NCBI RefSeq assembly: GCF_014649695.1
Contig: NZ_BMTN01000014.1
Location: 1-64,000 of the forward strand
Reading direction: 5' to 3'
Length of the DNA: 64,000 bases
Source of the DNA: Streptomyces kurssanovii
GTDB taxonomy: Bacteria > Actinomycetota > Actinomycetes > Streptomycetales > Streptomycetaceae
Within the stretch, counting starts at the first letter, position 1. The number at the start of each line of letters is the position of its first letter. Below the pieces are notes generated by a model. It saw nothing but the letters and a program-made list of their open reading frames with translations. It did not search any database and was not told the origin of the DNA. This document shows positions 9,902 to 19,225 of this stretch, one piece after another. The position numbers were made by a program, and so were the translations under genes.

Positions 9902-10861
9902 TCATACCTGGTCGACCGCCACGGCGTCGTACTCGGTGTCCGGCGTCGGCGACACGTCGAAGCGCGCGTTGGGCAGGTAGATCCGGTCGCCCCAGGCAGC
10001 CGCCGTGGTGGGTATACGGAAGCGCGGGTCGGTGATCCGGGCGATCGGCGTGCCCCGGGTGCCCGCGGCGTTCAGCCGCACGACGTCGACCTGGTTCAAC
10101 TGCTGCTGCACGATGTAGAGATGACGGCCGATCAGCAGGAGGCCGTCGCCGAAGGGGATGGCGAGGCCCCCGAGGTCGACCCGGCGGGCGGTACCGTCGC
10201 GCGGGTCCACCCGCATCAGCGAGCCTCCCCCCATCACGGTGTTGACCACGAGAAGAGCCTTGCCGTCAGGGGTCCGCGCGATCCCGTTGGCGGTGAAGTC
10301 CGCACCGTGCTCCCAGTCACCGCCCAGCGCCACGGTGGCCACCTCACGTGCCGGCTCGCCGTGGCGGTCCAACTCGAGCCGGTAGAGCTGGGGTCGGAAC
10401 GAGTCGGTGAACCACGCCGCCTGGGGCGTCAGCACCACGTCGTTCACCATCGAGCCCTCCGCGCCGACGGTGAAGAGTCGTACGATCTTTCCCGAGCGCA
10501 CATCGGCGACCCTGATCTCCCGGCTGAAGCCACCGGAGAGGAACAGCCGCCGCTCCTGCCGGTCGATCTTCAGCCCGATGACGGAGCGTCCGGCGCCCAG
10601 CCCTTCGACGGCCACCCGGCCCCGTCCGGTGGCCAGGCTCGCGCGGTAGACGTCGCCGTCGGCGATCGAGCCGAACCAGGCGTAGGGGCTGCGGCCGATG
10701 GTGATGCCCTCCGGCTGGAAGCCGTTCGGCAGGGGGATGCGCGTCGGCCGGCTCGAGGGCGATGCGGCACCGGCCGCACCGGCAGCGGGACCGAGAAGCG
10801 CGGCCGCGCCGATGGCCGCTGCCGCGCCGAGTGCCTCTCTGCGTGCGAAGACACGTTCCAC
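9902..10861 (-). CDS. Exported SMP-30/NHL-like beta-propeller protein
   Basis: A 319-residue protein with a likely Tat export signal (FARREALGAAAAIG, then an Ala-rich stretch to about residue 33). The rest has repeated blades such as GFQPEGITIG, RLFLSGGFSREIRVAD, ADFTANGIARTPDGKALLVVN and YLPNARFDV, as in SMP-30/gluconolactonase or NHL propellers. Similar Streptomyces proteins are sometimes labelled superoxide dismutase, but I see no metal site supporting that. The GTG at 10861 is placed ideally after GGAAGGA; a TTG 18 bases upstream is less likely. Substrate unknown. Monocistronic. Confidence 0.7.
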   Translation of the reverse strand: MERVFARREALGAAAAIGAAALLGPAAGAAGAASPSSRPTRIPLPNGFQPEGITIGRSPYAWFGSIADGDVYRASLATGRGRVAVEGLGAGRSVIGLKIDRQERRLFLSGGFSREIRVADVRSGKIVRLFTVGAEGSMVNDVVLTPQAAWFTDSFRPQLYRLELDRHGEPAREVATVALGGDWEHGADFTANGIARTPDGKALLVVNTVMGGGSLMRVDPRDGTARRVDLGGLAIPFGDGLLLIGRHLYIVQQQLNQVDVVRLNAAGTRGTPIARITDPRFRIPTTAAAWGDRIYLPNARFDVSPTPDTEYDAVAVDQV

Positions 10862-10967
10862 GGGGTGTCCTTCCGGCAAGGGTGAAGACGGATGGCCCGA
10901 GGGCCTGTTCCGTCACCTCACCACACGCCCGGCGCACGCGGCGCGAGAACGTGAAAGCGGAGGAACG

Positions 10968-11006
10968 GACTCCCGCCGGGCGCGTCGAAGGCGCCCGGCG
11001 GGAGTC
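10968..11006 (-). terminator. Terminator of the mshC operon
   Basis: Perfect 16-bp stem GACTCCCGCCGGGCGC / GCGCCCGGCGGGAGTC with a 7-base loop, 11 bases after the mshC stop. Confidence 0.85.
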
Positions 11007-11017
11007 GGGGGACGTCC

Positions 11018-12247
11018 CTAAAGTGCCACGCCCAACAGGGCGTCGACGGCCCGGGACACCAGCCCCGGAGCGCCCTCGTCGGTGCCGCCCTCGGCCTGCT
11101 GGAGCGCGGCCCAGCGGTCCACGGCGGCGAGCGCCGACGGGGCGTCGAGGTCGTCGGCGAGGGTCGCGCGGATCTCCTCGACCAGAGCGTCGGCGGACGG
11201 CCCGTCGGGCCGCGAGACGGCGGCACGCCAGCGTCCTACGCGCTCGACCGCTTCCTGCAGCACCGTGTCGGTCCACTCCCAGTCGGCCCGGTAGTGGTGC
11301 GACAGGAGGGCGAGCCGTATGGCGGCGGGGTCCACGCCGTCGCGGCGCAGCTTGGAGACGAAGACCAGATTGCCCTTGGACTTCGACATCTTCGCTCCGT
11401 CGAGGGCGACCATGCCGGCGTGGACGTACGCCTTGGCGAAGGGGTGCTCGCCCGTGAGCGCCTGGGCGTGCGAGGCGCCCATCTCGTGGTGCGGGAAGGC
11501 GAGATCGGAGCCGCCGCCCTGGACGTCGAAGCCCATGCCGAGGTGGTCGAGCGCGATGGCGACACACTCGATGTGCCAGCCGGGCCGGCCGCGGCCGAGC
11601 GAGCCGCCGTCCCAGCTCGGCTCGCCCTCGCGGGCCGCCATCCACAGCATCGGGTCCAGCGGGTTCTTCTTGCCGGGACGCTCGGGGTCGCCACCGCGCT
11701 CCGCGGACAGCAGCCGCATCGCCTCCGCGTCGAGCCGGGACACCTCGCCGAAGTGCGGGTCTGACTCGACGGAGAAATAGACGTCGCCTTCCAGCTCGTA
11801 GGCGGCGCCGGCGTCACGGAGCCGTTCGACGAGCGGAACGATGCCCGGAATCGCCTCGACCGCGCCGATGTAATGGCGCGGCGGAAGCATCCGCAGCGCG
11901 GTCATGTCCTCGCGGAACAGAGCCGTCTCGCGCTCCGCGAGTTCGGTCCAGTCGTGTCCGTCGCGGTTGGCGCGCTCCAGCAGAGGGTCGTCCACGTCCG
12001 TGACGTTCTGGACATAGTGAACCTGCCGCTTGGTGTCGAGCCACACGCGCTGCACGAGGTCGAACGCGTTGTAGGTCGCCGCGTGACCCATGTGGGTCGC
12101 GTCGTACGGTGTGATGCCGCAGACGTAGATACGGGCGACGGGACCGGGGTCAAGGGTCACCAGACCGTCGGTCGCGGTGTCGTGGATCCGGAGGTCGCGG
12201 CCCTTGCCGGGCAGGGCGGGGACCTCAGAAGCGGGCCAGGCATGCAT
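11018..12247 (-). CDS. mshC: Mycothiol ligase MshC
   Basis: ATP-dependent ligation of cysteine to GlcN-inositol, the third step of mycothiol synthesis, in the cytoplasm. The protein is 409 residues and related to cysteinyl-tRNA synthetase but lacks its anticodon domain. The zinc-binding cysteine is in YVCGITPYD, the HIGH-type motif is THMGHA, then [20 protein letters not shown] and the KMSKSKGN loop. The ATG at 12247 gives the conserved [18 protein letters not shown] start. It is last of four co-directional genes (phosphatase, DUF3090, SCO1664 family, mshC), an association found widely in actinobacteria, with a 92-base gap before it. Confidence 0.96.
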   Translation of the reverse strand: MHAWPASEVPALPGKGRDLRIHDTATDGLVTLDPGPVARIYVCGITPYDATHMGHAATYNAFDLVQRVWLDTKRQVHYVQNVTDVDDPLLERANRDGHDWTELAERETALFREDMTALRMLPPRHYIGAVEAIPGIVPLVERLRDAGAAYELEGDVYFSVESDPHFGEVSRLDAEAMRLLSAERGGDPERPGKKNPLDPMLWMAAREGEPSWDGGSLGRGRPGWHIECVAIALDHLGMGFDVQGGGSDLAFPHHEMGASHAQALTGEHPFAKAYVHAGMVALDGAKMSKSKGNLVFVSKLRRDGVDPAAIRLALLSHHYRADWEWTDTVLQEAVERVGRWRAAVSRPDGPSADALVEEIRATLADDLDAPSALAAVDRWAALQQAEGGTDEGAPGLVSRAVDALLGVAL

Positions 12248-12339
12248 GTCATGAGCGTAACCGGACGCATGTTCCGGATACGAACCGGATCACTGATCTT
12301 GACCGGTTGGGCACTCTTGCGGTCCGGCGGGCGCTGTGC

Positions 12340-13167
12340 CTACACGGGCGGCCAGGGGATCGCCGGCCAGTCCCCCGACGGCACGGGGTGTGTGCCGGAC
12401 CGGAGCAGTGCCGCCACCCGGCCGCTCAGGGCGGCCACCTCGGCCGAGGTGAGCAGTTCCGCCAGTCGGGTGGCGAGCGTCCCGCCGTCCGCGAGGCTCG
12501 TCGCCAGGGTGGTGAGCGCCGTGACCGCCTCCGCGGGCAGTGGCTCCCCCGCCCATCCCCACAACAGGGTGCGCAATTTGTCGTCGGCGTTGAAGGTGAC
12601 CCCATGGTCGATCGCGTAGAGGGTTCCGTCGGCGGTGGGCAGCAGGTGGCCGCCCTTGCGGTCGCCGTTGTTGATCACGGCGTCGAGGACGGCGAGCCTG
12701 CGCAGGCGCGGGTCGTCGGCGTGGACGAGCAGCGCGGAACGGCCCTCCCCCACCTCGGCGAAGCCGACGGCCTTCCAGCCGTCCCCCGGTTCCTCGTCCT
12801 CGACGAGCGCCAGCAGGGCGGCCTGTGGGTCGGCCTCGATCCACAACTGGACCATGCCCTGGCCGTAGGGGCCGTCACGCAGCACGGTGGGCGGCACCAG
12901 ACCCCAGCCGGTGGCCTGCGACACCTCGTACGCGGCGACCTCGCGCTGCGCGAGCGTGCCGTCGGGGAAGTCCCACAGCGGGCGTTCCCCCGCGATGGGT
13001 TTGTAGACGCAGTGGGCTTCCTCGCCCTCGTACGAAACCGTGCAGTACAGCACCGCGTTGGACGCCTCGCGCAGCCTTCCGCGTACGGCCAGCTCGCCCT
13101 TGGCCAGCAGCGTCAGCGCGTCGAGGATGCTCACGCGCCCCGTCGGTATCCGTTCTGGCGCGGGCAT
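12340..13167 (-). CDS. SCO1664-family protein (PI-kinase-like fold)
   Basis: A 275-residue conserved actinobacterial protein of unknown activity. It has remnants of a phosphatidylinositol-3/4-kinase-like fold: CVYKPIAGERPLWDFPDGTLAQREVAAY resembles an ATP-lysine region, and DAVINNGDRKGGHLL followed by AIDHGVTF resembles a catalytic loop (NxDR) plus a DHG metal motif. It could therefore be a kinase. The ATG at 13167 follows GGAAGGA and overlaps the upstream DUF3090 gene by 37 bases, implying coupled translation. Linkage to mshC suggests a role around mycothiol or a metabolite that tracks with it. Confidence 0.85.
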   Translation of the reverse strand: MPAPERIPTGRVSILDALTLLAKGELAVRGRLREASNAVLYCTVSYEGEEAHCVYKPIAGERPLWDFPDGTLAQREVAAYEVSQATGWGLVPPTVLRDGPYGQGMVQLWIEADPQAALLALVEDEEPGDGWKAVGFAEVGEGRSALLVHADDPRLRRLAVLDAVINNGDRKGGHLLPTADGTLYAIDHGVTFNADDKLRTLLWGWAGEPLPAEAVTALTTLATSLADGGTLATRLAELLTSAEVAALSGRVAALLRSGTHPVPSGDWPAIPWPPV

Positions 13168-13721
13168 ACGTGTCCTTCCGGATCGAGGGGCAGGCTGCAC
13201 AGCGGGCACGGCGGCCGGCCGGCGTTCACCACGTCCAGTGCGCGTTTGGCGAACGCCCTGGCCTGTGCGCCGGTGAGCCGGACCCGGAGCATCGGCGGGC
13301 CGTTCTCCTCGTCCTGCAGCAGCCGCTCCTCGGCCTCCGCGAGGTCCTCCTCGGACTCGGCCTCGAGCTCCACCAGCGCCTGTGCCTCGACGATCATGCG
13401 CTGTTCCTCGCCGTCCCAGGCCAGCGCCATCGTGCCGACGCGGAACTCCTCCTCGACCGGGTTGTCGAGCGGCGCGGTGTCGGCGACGTCCGCCGGGGCG
13501 ACGGCCGGCACCGGCGCGTTGCCCCCGGTACGGCGCACCACTTCGTCCAGCAGCTCGTCGATCCGCTCCGCGAGGGCGGCCACCTGAGTCTTCTCCAGGG
13601 CGACGCTGGTCACGCGTCCTGAGGCCGAGGCCTGCAGGAAGAACGTACGGCGGCCAGGCAGCCCGACCGTACCGGCCACGAAGCGGTCCGGCGGGTCGTA
13701 GAGGAACACCTGACGGGACAC
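13131..13721 (-). CDS. DUF3090 family protein
   Basis: A 196-residue conserved actinobacterial protein of unknown function. The N-terminal part begins SRQVFLYDPPDRFVAGTVG; a central acidic helical segment (ELEAESEEDLAEAEERLLQ) follows. The C-terminus carries a small cysteine cluster, CPLCSLPLDPEGHVC, that may bind zinc. The GTG at 13721 has a GGGAGA site; an upstream ATG adds an unsupported basic tail. It overlaps the SCO1664-family gene and belongs to the mshC gene group. Confidence 0.88.
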   Translation of the reverse strand: MSRQVFLYDPPDRFVAGTVGLPGRRTFFLQASASGRVTSVALEKTQVAALAERIDELLDEVVRRTGGNAPVPAVAPADVADTAPLDNPVEEEFRVGTMALAWDGEEQRMIVEAQALVELEAESEEDLAEAEERLLQDEENGPPMLRVRLTGAQARAFAKRALDVVNAGRPPCPLCSLPLDPEGHVCPRQNGYRRGA

Positions 13722-13811
13722 GTTCTGTCTCCCTTTGGATCGTCGGATCGGTGGTTTCGGCATCCGTTGGACGTCAGCTTTTCGGCGCGTCCACCCTACT
13801 GCGCGGAGCGA

Positions 13812-14513
13812 TCACGATGCGCCCGCGCCGCCCCCGACGACCGCGTCGCCGCTGTCGCCCTTCTCCTCCGGTCCCTCCGTGCGGGGGACGAGGGAGCCGA
13901 GATCGCCGGTGTCGCCGAGGCGCAGCAGGAACGGCCGGCTGCGGGTGTAGCGGATGGCCGTGACGGAGCACGGCTCGACGTGGATCCGCTGGAAGAGGTC
14001 GAGATGAAGCCCGAGGGCGTCCGCCACCAGGGACTTGATGATGTCCCCGTGCGAGCACATCAGATAGGCCGCGCCCTCGCCGTGCGCCTGGTCGATGCGG
14101 GCGTTCCAGTCACGGACGGCGTCGACGGCCCGCGCCTGCATGGCACGCATGGACTCGCCGCCGGGGAACGACACCGCGGAGGGATGGTGCTGGACGACCT
14201 CCATCAGCGGCTCCTCCGCGAGCTCCTTGAGCTTGCGGCCGGACCACTCGCCGTAGAGGCACTCCCCGATGCGTTCGTCGGTCTCGGCGACGAGTCCCGG
14301 GCGGGCCGCGAGCAGAGGCGCGAGCGTCTCGCGACAGCGCTCCAGCGGGCTGGAGACCACCGCCGCGAGCGGCACCGCGGCCAGTCGGGCGGGCAGCGCG
14401 GCCGCCTGTTCGGCTCCGTGCCCGTCGAGGCGGACACCCGGTGTCCAGCCGGCAAGCACTCCCTCGGTGTTGGCGGTGGAACGTCCGTGGCGTACGAGGA
14501 TCAGCGTGGCCAT
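13812..14513 (-). CDS. Histidine-phosphatase family protein (phosphomutase-like)
   Basis: A 233-residue cytoplasmic protein with the phosphoglycerate-mutase-type phosphatase core: the RHG motif (LILVRHGRSTANTEG, catalytic His near residue 9), the SSPLERCRETLAPL acid region, GESMRAMQAR and the second catalytic histidine in MCSHGDIIKS. It matches the actinobacterial subgroup often labelled MSMEG_4193-type putative phosphomutase. A simple phosphatase acting on a mycothiol precursor phosphate would fit the neighbourhood, but that is inference. It is the first gene of the mshC group, divergent from corA, with a 68-base shared promoter space. Confidence 0.88.
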   Translation of the reverse strand: MATLILVRHGRSTANTEGVLAGWTPGVRLDGHGAEQAAALPARLAAVPLAAVVSSPLERCRETLAPLLAARPGLVAETDERIGECLYGEWSGRKLKELAEEPLMEVVQHHPSAVSFPGGESMRAMQARAVDAVRDWNARIDQAHGEGAAYLMCSHGDIIKSLVADALGLHLDLFQRIHVEPCSVTAIRYTRSRPFLLRLGDTGDLGSLVPRTEGPEEKGDSGDAVVGGGAGAS

Positions 14514-14581
14514 GGTGGCCAGCCTACGGTCCCCGGGTGTCCGGCGGGCCGGGGGTGTGCCGGGGCGGAGGTCAGGGAAGA

Positions 14582-15574
14582 ATGCGCGCCGTGATCGTGG
14601 ACTGTGCCATCTACCGCGACGGGCGCCGCAGCGAAGGCCCGTCGGACTTCTCCGATGCCCTCGACGAGGCGCGGGCCACGGGCGACGCGTTCTTGTGGAT
14701 CGGCCTGCACGAACCGACGGAGGAGGAGTTCGACCACGTCGCCGACGAGTTCTCACTGCATCCGCTCGCCGTCGAGGACGCGCTCAAGGCCCATCAGCGG
14801 CCCAAGCTCGAGGTGTACGACGACTCGCTGTTCGTGGTCCTCAAACCCGTGGTGTACGAGCCGAAGAGCGACTCCGTGACCACGGGCGAGCTGATGGTCT
14901 TCATAGGCGACTCGTTCGTGGTGACGGTCCGGCACGGCGAGGGCGCTCCGCTGCACGCGGTCCGTGAACGGTTGGAGGCCGAGCCGGCGGTGCTCAGGCA
15001 CGGCCCGACCGCGGTGCTGTACGCGGTCAGCGACGCCATCGTCGACCACTACATCGAGGTCGCGGCCGAGCTCCAGGTGGACCTGGAGGAGATGGAGACC
15101 GAGGTCTTCGAACCGGCGCGCAGGGACGCGAAGAACACGGCGGCCCGGATCTACACGTTCAAACGGCAGGTGCTCGAGTTCCGCCGGGCGGCCGGGCCGC
15201 TGGCGGCACCGATGGCCCGGCTCGCGGGTGCGGGCGTGCCGTTCGTCCATGAGCACGCCCAGCCCTTCTTCCGTGACGTCAGCGACCACCTGACCCGGGC
15301 GAACGAGCAGGTGGAAGGGCTGGACCGGCTGCTGTCGGACATCCTGTCGGCCCACCTCGCCCAGATGGGCGTGCGGCAGAACGACGACATGCGCAAGATC
15401 TCGGCGTGGGCGGCCATGGCGGCGGTGCCGACGATGGTCGCGGGGATCTACGGGATGAACTTCACGCACATGTGGGAGCTGAGGCAGGTGTGGGCGTACC
15501 CGGCGGTTCTCGTGCTCATGGCGGGCACCGTGTACGGGCTCTTCCGGCTCTTCAAGCGGCGCGGCTGGCTGTGA
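14582..15574 (+). CDS. corA: CorA-type magnesium/cobalt channel
   Basis: Pentameric inner-membrane divalent-cation channel. It is 330 residues: a long cytoplasmic alpha/beta domain and two C-terminal membrane helices. The signature YGMNF (Gly291-Met292-Asn293) ends the first helix, and the basic tail FRLFKRRGWL ends the protein. I chose the ATG at 14582 because it gives the compact start MRAVIVDCAIY; longer upstream starts would run into the divergent phosphatase gene. Monocistronic. Confidence 0.92.
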   Translation: MRAVIVDCAIYRDGRRSEGPSDFSDALDEARATGDAFLWIGLHEPTEEEFDHVADEFSLHPLAVEDALKAHQRPKLEVYDDSLFVVLKPVVYEPKSDSVTTGELMVFIGDSFVVTVRHGEGAPLHAVRERLEAEPAVLRHGPTAVLYAVSDAIVDHYIEVAAELQVDLEEMETEVFEPARRDAKNTAARIYTFKRQVLEFRRAAGPLAAPMARLAGAGVPFVHEHAQPFFRDVSDHLTRANEQVEGLDRLLSDILSAHLAQMGVRQNDDMRKISAWAAMAAVPTMVAGIYGMNFTHMWELRQVWAYPAVLVLMAGTVYGLFRLFKRRGWL

Positions 15575-15598
15575 CGTCCCTCCCGCCCGGCGGGACGG

Positions 15599-17143
15599 TC
15601 AGGGCGGCGTCGCGGACGGCACGGCCGCCGGACTGAGAAAGGCCCGCAGCTCGAGGCGGCCCGGCAGCACGGGCAGGGGCGCGGTCCGCCAGCCACCGGT
15701 GAACGACGGCGCGCGGTTCCTGCCTTCCACCACGTAGGCCACCGGCCGTTCGCGGCCGAGTCGCGCGAGCTCGGATCGGGTGATGCTGCCGTCGTGTCCG
15801 CCGGCCTGGCGGGACGCGCACCCGGCGCGCAGGGCGATCCGGGGTGCCTCGCTGCCGCTGACCACGCACGGCGCCCGCACACCGTGGCGGCGCAGTTCGG
15901 AGGCGATCGCGTCGAAGTACTTCCGGTTCTCGCGGCTGCGCTCCAGCGTGCCGTTCAGGACGGCGTACTGGACCGCCAGGTGGCCGGCGAGGGCCAGGCC
16001 GAGCACGACGGCGGCCACAGCCCGCGGCCTGGTCCTCGCCGCGATCCGCCCGAGGCACACCGCGACCGGCAGGGCCAGCAGCGCGTACGCGGGCAGTAGG
16101 AAGCGCGGCGCGGCGTAGCCGATCAGCAGCAGGTACGGCACGGCCATGAACACCCCCGCCAGCGCAGGCACCAGTACGGCGGAGGGACGCATGGCGGCCG
16201 GGGCCGTGGTGAAGGGGCACCGCATGCGCGCCGCGACCAGTGCGCCACCGGCGGCCAGCGGCCACAGGACGAGGAACCAGACCCCGGTGACCGGCTTGCG
16301 CCACGCGACGTCGCAGGGGCGGCAGAGCGACCGGCCCTCCAGAGCGCGCAACTGGTCGTCGACGGCGAAGTGCGGACCCAGGTGCCCCTGGATCTCGCCT
16401 GCCCGCCGCAGCCGGGCGAGCAGCCCGTCGTAGGCGACGTAGGCCTCGACGATCCACGGCAGGCAGCCGAGGACGGTGCCGGCGACGAGCGCCACGAGCA
16501 GCGCAGGCCGGCGGGCCGGGCGGGACAGCAGTGCGACGGCGGCGAGCGGCAGCAGCAGCCAGACGGCGTCACTCGGCCGCATGAGCGCGACGAACACCAG
16601 GCCCGCGCCCGTCCCGAGGAGCCCTGCCCGGTCGGCGGGGTCCCTGGCCGCCCGCAGGAAGCAGCCGACCGTGAACAGCGCCCCGAGCGCGACCCAGAGG
16701 TTGGGCATGACCTGCGGACCGTAGAACACGGTGATCCACAGGCCGGCGAACAGGCCCCCGGCGAGGGCGAGCACACGAGGGGGCAGCAGCGTCCGCCACA
16801 CGGCCAGGGCGGCGAACAGGCCGGCGCCCGACAGCACGGCGAGGAAGACGCGCAGCACCTCGACGGAGGACGTCAGAGCGGTCACCGGAGCGACGAGGAA
16901 CGTGATGCCGCGGGCGCGCGGGGCACTGAAGAAGGCGGCTTCCGATCCGCGCGCGACCTGGCTGACGTAGACCGACTCGTCCCAGCCGAGCCCCGTGCCC
17001 GGGACGGCCAGTGCGAGCTGTACCGCCGTGTACGCGGCGGCGACGGCGGCGATCCACAGCAGGCCGTCGGCCGCCCGGCGTTCCGGGCCCGGCCATGTCC
17101 CGGCGCGGGGGCGGACGGGCGCCAGGGCGAGGGTCCGGTTCAC
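15599..17143 (-). CDS. Polytopic GT-C-like membrane protein
   Basis: A 514-residue protein with roughly eleven predicted membrane helices. After the first helix is GLGWDESVYVSQV, an acidic loop of the kind that carries the catalytic Asp in GT-C glycosyltransferases using lipid-phosphate sugars (ArnT/PMT type). A C-terminal extracytoplasmic domain (residues about 410-514) carries three cysteines. Donor and acceptor cannot be read from sequence. The GTG start lies one base after the stop of the ferritin-like gene, so the two are probably translated together. Confidence 0.75.
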   Translation of the reverse strand: MNRTLALAPVRPRAGTWPGPERRAADGLLWIAAVAAAYTAVQLALAVPGTGLGWDESVYVSQVARGSEAAFFSAPRARGITFLVAPVTALTSSVEVLRVFLAVLSGAGLFAALAVWRTLLPPRVLALAGGLFAGLWITVFYGPQVMPNLWVALGALFTVGCFLRAARDPADRAGLLGTGAGLVFVALMRPSDAVWLLLPLAAVALLSRPARRPALLVALVAGTVLGCLPWIVEAYVAYDGLLARLRRAGEIQGHLGPHFAVDDQLRALEGRSLCRPCDVAWRKPVTGVWFLVLWPLAAGGALVAARMRCPFTTAPAAMRPSAVLVPALAGVFMAVPYLLLIGYAAPRFLLPAYALLALPVAVCLGRIAARTRPRAVAAVVLGLALAGHLAVQYAVLNGTLERSRENRKYFDAIASELRRHGVRAPCVVSGSEAPRIALRAGCASRQAGGHDGSITRSELARLGRERPVAYVVEGRNRAPSFTGGWRTAPLPVLPGRLELRAFLSPAAVPSATPP

Positions 17144-17144
17144 G

Positions 17145-17930
17145 TCAGAAGGCGGGAGCCGGGGTGGCGGGGCCGTCGAGGGCGCCGCGACGCTCCGGCA
17201 TCCTGAGGCCGACCATGCGACGCCACCCGCCGAGCCGCTCGTACGCGTACAACGCGTGGATGCCGGCGGCCAGCGCGGCTGACTTGGCCTTGGGCCAGCG
17301 CAGCAGGTGTCCCATGTGCGCCATGACGGCGAGGCTCACGTCGCGGTAGACCCGGATCTCGGCGAGCGCGCTCTCACGCAGCACACGCTGGATGGTGCGG
17401 CCGTGGCCGGCCGCGGCGAGACGCAGCAACTCCTCGTGGCAGTAGGCGAGGTGGTTCGCCTCGTCGTCGCTGATCATCCTGATGGCCTTGCCGAGCTCCG
17501 GATGGTCGCCGAAGTGCTTGACGAGCATTTCCATCTGGTCGGCCGCCCGCTGCTCGGTGACCCGGCTGTGCGAGAGGTAGACGACGATGTCGTGCTCCGT
17601 CAGCCGCTCGTCCCGGCGCAGCTTCTCGTGGGCGAGGCCGATGCCGCGCTGCTCCAGCAGCATGGTGTAGTCGGTCTCCGGCGGCACCGGGACGGGGTCC
17701 AACCGGCGTTTCTTGAGCAGGGCGTTGAACAGGCGGCCGTGCTTGTCCTCGTCAGCACCGTGCCGGGTGATCCTCGGAGCCAGTTCACGCATGCTCTCCG
17801 GGACGAGCGTGGCGATGCGCCCGTTCTCCCAGCCTCCCTGCGTCTCGCCGCTGGCGGCGATGGAGCAGAAGAGCTGGAACGTTTCGTCGCTGTCGACGAT
17901 CTCCTGGAAGAGACTCCGGGCCGAGAGCAT
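17145..17930 (-). CDS. Ferritin-like diiron protein
   Basis: A 261-residue helical protein with spaced acidic/histidine motifs of a ferritin-like four-helix bundle: DSDETFQLF and SGETQGGWE, GADEDKHGR (ExxH), HSRVTEQRAADQMEML, and SDDEANHLAYCHEE (ExxH). This fits a diiron oxidase or oxygenase-like site rather than iron storage. I chose the ATG at 17930, eight bases after GGAGG; a GTG nine bases earlier sits on the ribosome site. It is transcribed with the GT-C-like membrane gene, so an oxidative step on a lipid or cell-envelope substrate is possible. Confidence 0.8.
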   Translation of the reverse strand: MLSARSLFQEIVDSDETFQLFCSIAASGETQGGWENGRIATLVPESMRELAPRITRHGADEDKHGRLFNALLKKRRLDPVPVPPETDYTMLLEQRGIGLAHEKLRRDERLTEHDIVVYLSHSRVTEQRAADQMEMLVKHFGDHPELGKAIRMISDDEANHLAYCHEELLRLAAAGHGRTIQRVLRESALAEIRVYRDVSLAVMAHMGHLLRWPKAKSAALAAGIHALYAYERLGGWRRMVGLRMPERRGALDGPATPAPAF

Positions 17931-18163
17931 GACTGCCACCTCCGTCGGACCTTCGGGACATCCGCAAAGAACGAGTCAAATGCGGGATGTCGGCCCAGGC
18001 AACAGGTAAGTGGGCCAACTCGCCCGAACGGACCACACGAAGGACACGGTCGGCAGTAACCGGCACGGCCGTCGCGCGTTGTACCGCGTGACGGCCGTGG
18101 CGGGGAAGACCCCCGAGCCCCCACCACGGCCGCAGACTTCCCGTGGCGGGGTCTCCGCTGTCG

Positions 18164-19213
18164 TCAGGCGAGGCCCGCACGCTCCAGGGCCTCGGTACCG
18201 GCGCGCAGTGCGCTGATCCGCTCGTCGAGCGTGAAGCCGGCGGGGGCGAGGGTCAGGGTGGTGACGCCGGACGCCGCGTAGGCCTGCATCCGGTCGGCGA
18301 TCCGCTCCACGGGCCCGAGCAGCGCGGTCTGGTCGATCAGCGTGTGCGGGACGGCGGCGGCCGCGCCGGCCTTGTCGCCGCCGAGGTACTTGTCCTGGAT
18401 CTCGGCGGCCTCCTTCTCGTAACCCATGCGCTGGGCGAGCTGGTTGTAGAAGTTCTGCTTGCGGCTGCCCATGCCGCCGACGTACAGCGCCGTGTACGGC
18501 CGGAACATGTCGGCCAGGCCGGCCACGTCGTCGCCGACCGCGAGCGGCAGGGTCGGGCAGACGTCGAAGCCCTCCATTGTCCTGCCCGCCTTCTCGCGGC
18601 CCGCGCGGATGTGCCGCAGCGCGGTGTCCTCGATGTGGTCGGCGGACGGGAAGATCAGCAGGGCGCCGTCGGCGATCTCACCCGTCTGCTCCAGGTTCTT
18701 CGGGCCGATCGCCGCGATGTAGAGCGGGATGTGCTCACGCTGCGGGTGCACGGTGAGCTTGATCGGCTTGCCCGGCCCGTCGGGCAGCGGCAGCGTCCAG
18801 TGCTCACCCTCGTACGACAGACGCTCACGGGACATCGCCTTGCGGACGATCTCGACGTACTCGCGGGTGCGGGCCAGCGGCTTGTCGAACTTCACGCCGT
18901 ACCAGCCCTCGGAGACCTGCGGTCCCGAGACGCCGAGGCCGAGCCGGAAACGGCCGCCCGAGAGCGAATCGAGAGTGGCCGCGGTCATCGCGGTCATGGC
19001 CGGCTGGCGGGCCGGGATCTGCAGGATCGCGGAGCCGACGTCGATGCGCTCGGTCTGGGCGGCGACCCAGCTGAGCACCGTCGGGGCGTCCGAGCCGTAC
19101 GCCTCCGCCGCCCAGCAGACGTCGTAGCCGAGCCTGTCGGCCTCCTGCGCGACGGCGAGGTTGTCGCCGTCCATGCCCGCGCCCCAGTAGCCGAGGTTGA
19201 TGCCGAGCCGCAT
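18164..19213 (-). CDS. LLM-class F420-dependent oxidoreductase
   Basis: A 349-residue bacterial-luciferase-like barrel, probably using coenzyme F420 for hydride transfer. Features include MRLGINLGYWG, the AEAYGSDAPTVLSWVAAQT region, LDSLSGGRFRLGLGVSGPQV and VERIADRMQAYAASGVTTL. The substrate is unknown; such enzymes act on ketones, imines, quinones or xenobiotics. The ATG at 19213 follows GAGGGAG. A perfect 14-bp palindrome sits directly upstream of that ribosome site, so expression is probably repressed by a TetR-type regulator encoded elsewhere. Divergent from an aldo/keto reductase. Confidence 0.88.
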   Translation of the reverse strand: MRLGINLGYWGAGMDGDNLAVAQEADRLGYDVCWAAEAYGSDAPTVLSWVAAQTERIDVGSAILQIPARQPAMTAMTAATLDSLSGGRFRLGLGVSGPQVSEGWYGVKFDKPLARTREYVEIVRKAMSRERLSYEGEHWTLPLPDGPGKPIKLTVHPQREHIPLYIAAIGPKNLEQTGEIADGALLIFPSADHIEDTALRHIRAGREKAGRTMEGFDVCPTLPLAVGDDVAGLADMFRPYTALYVGGMGSRKQNFYNQLAQRMGYEKEAAEIQDKYLGGDKAGAAAAVPHTLIDQTALLGPVERIADRMQAYAASGVTTLTLAPAGFTLDERISALRAGTEALERAGLA

Positions 19214-19225
19214 AACCGCTCCCTC

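Noticed and set aside
9902-10861. Superoxide dismutase label for the exported protein
   Set aside because: The sequence shows beta-propeller blades and no Cu/Zn, Fe/Mn or Ni superoxide dismutase metal motif.
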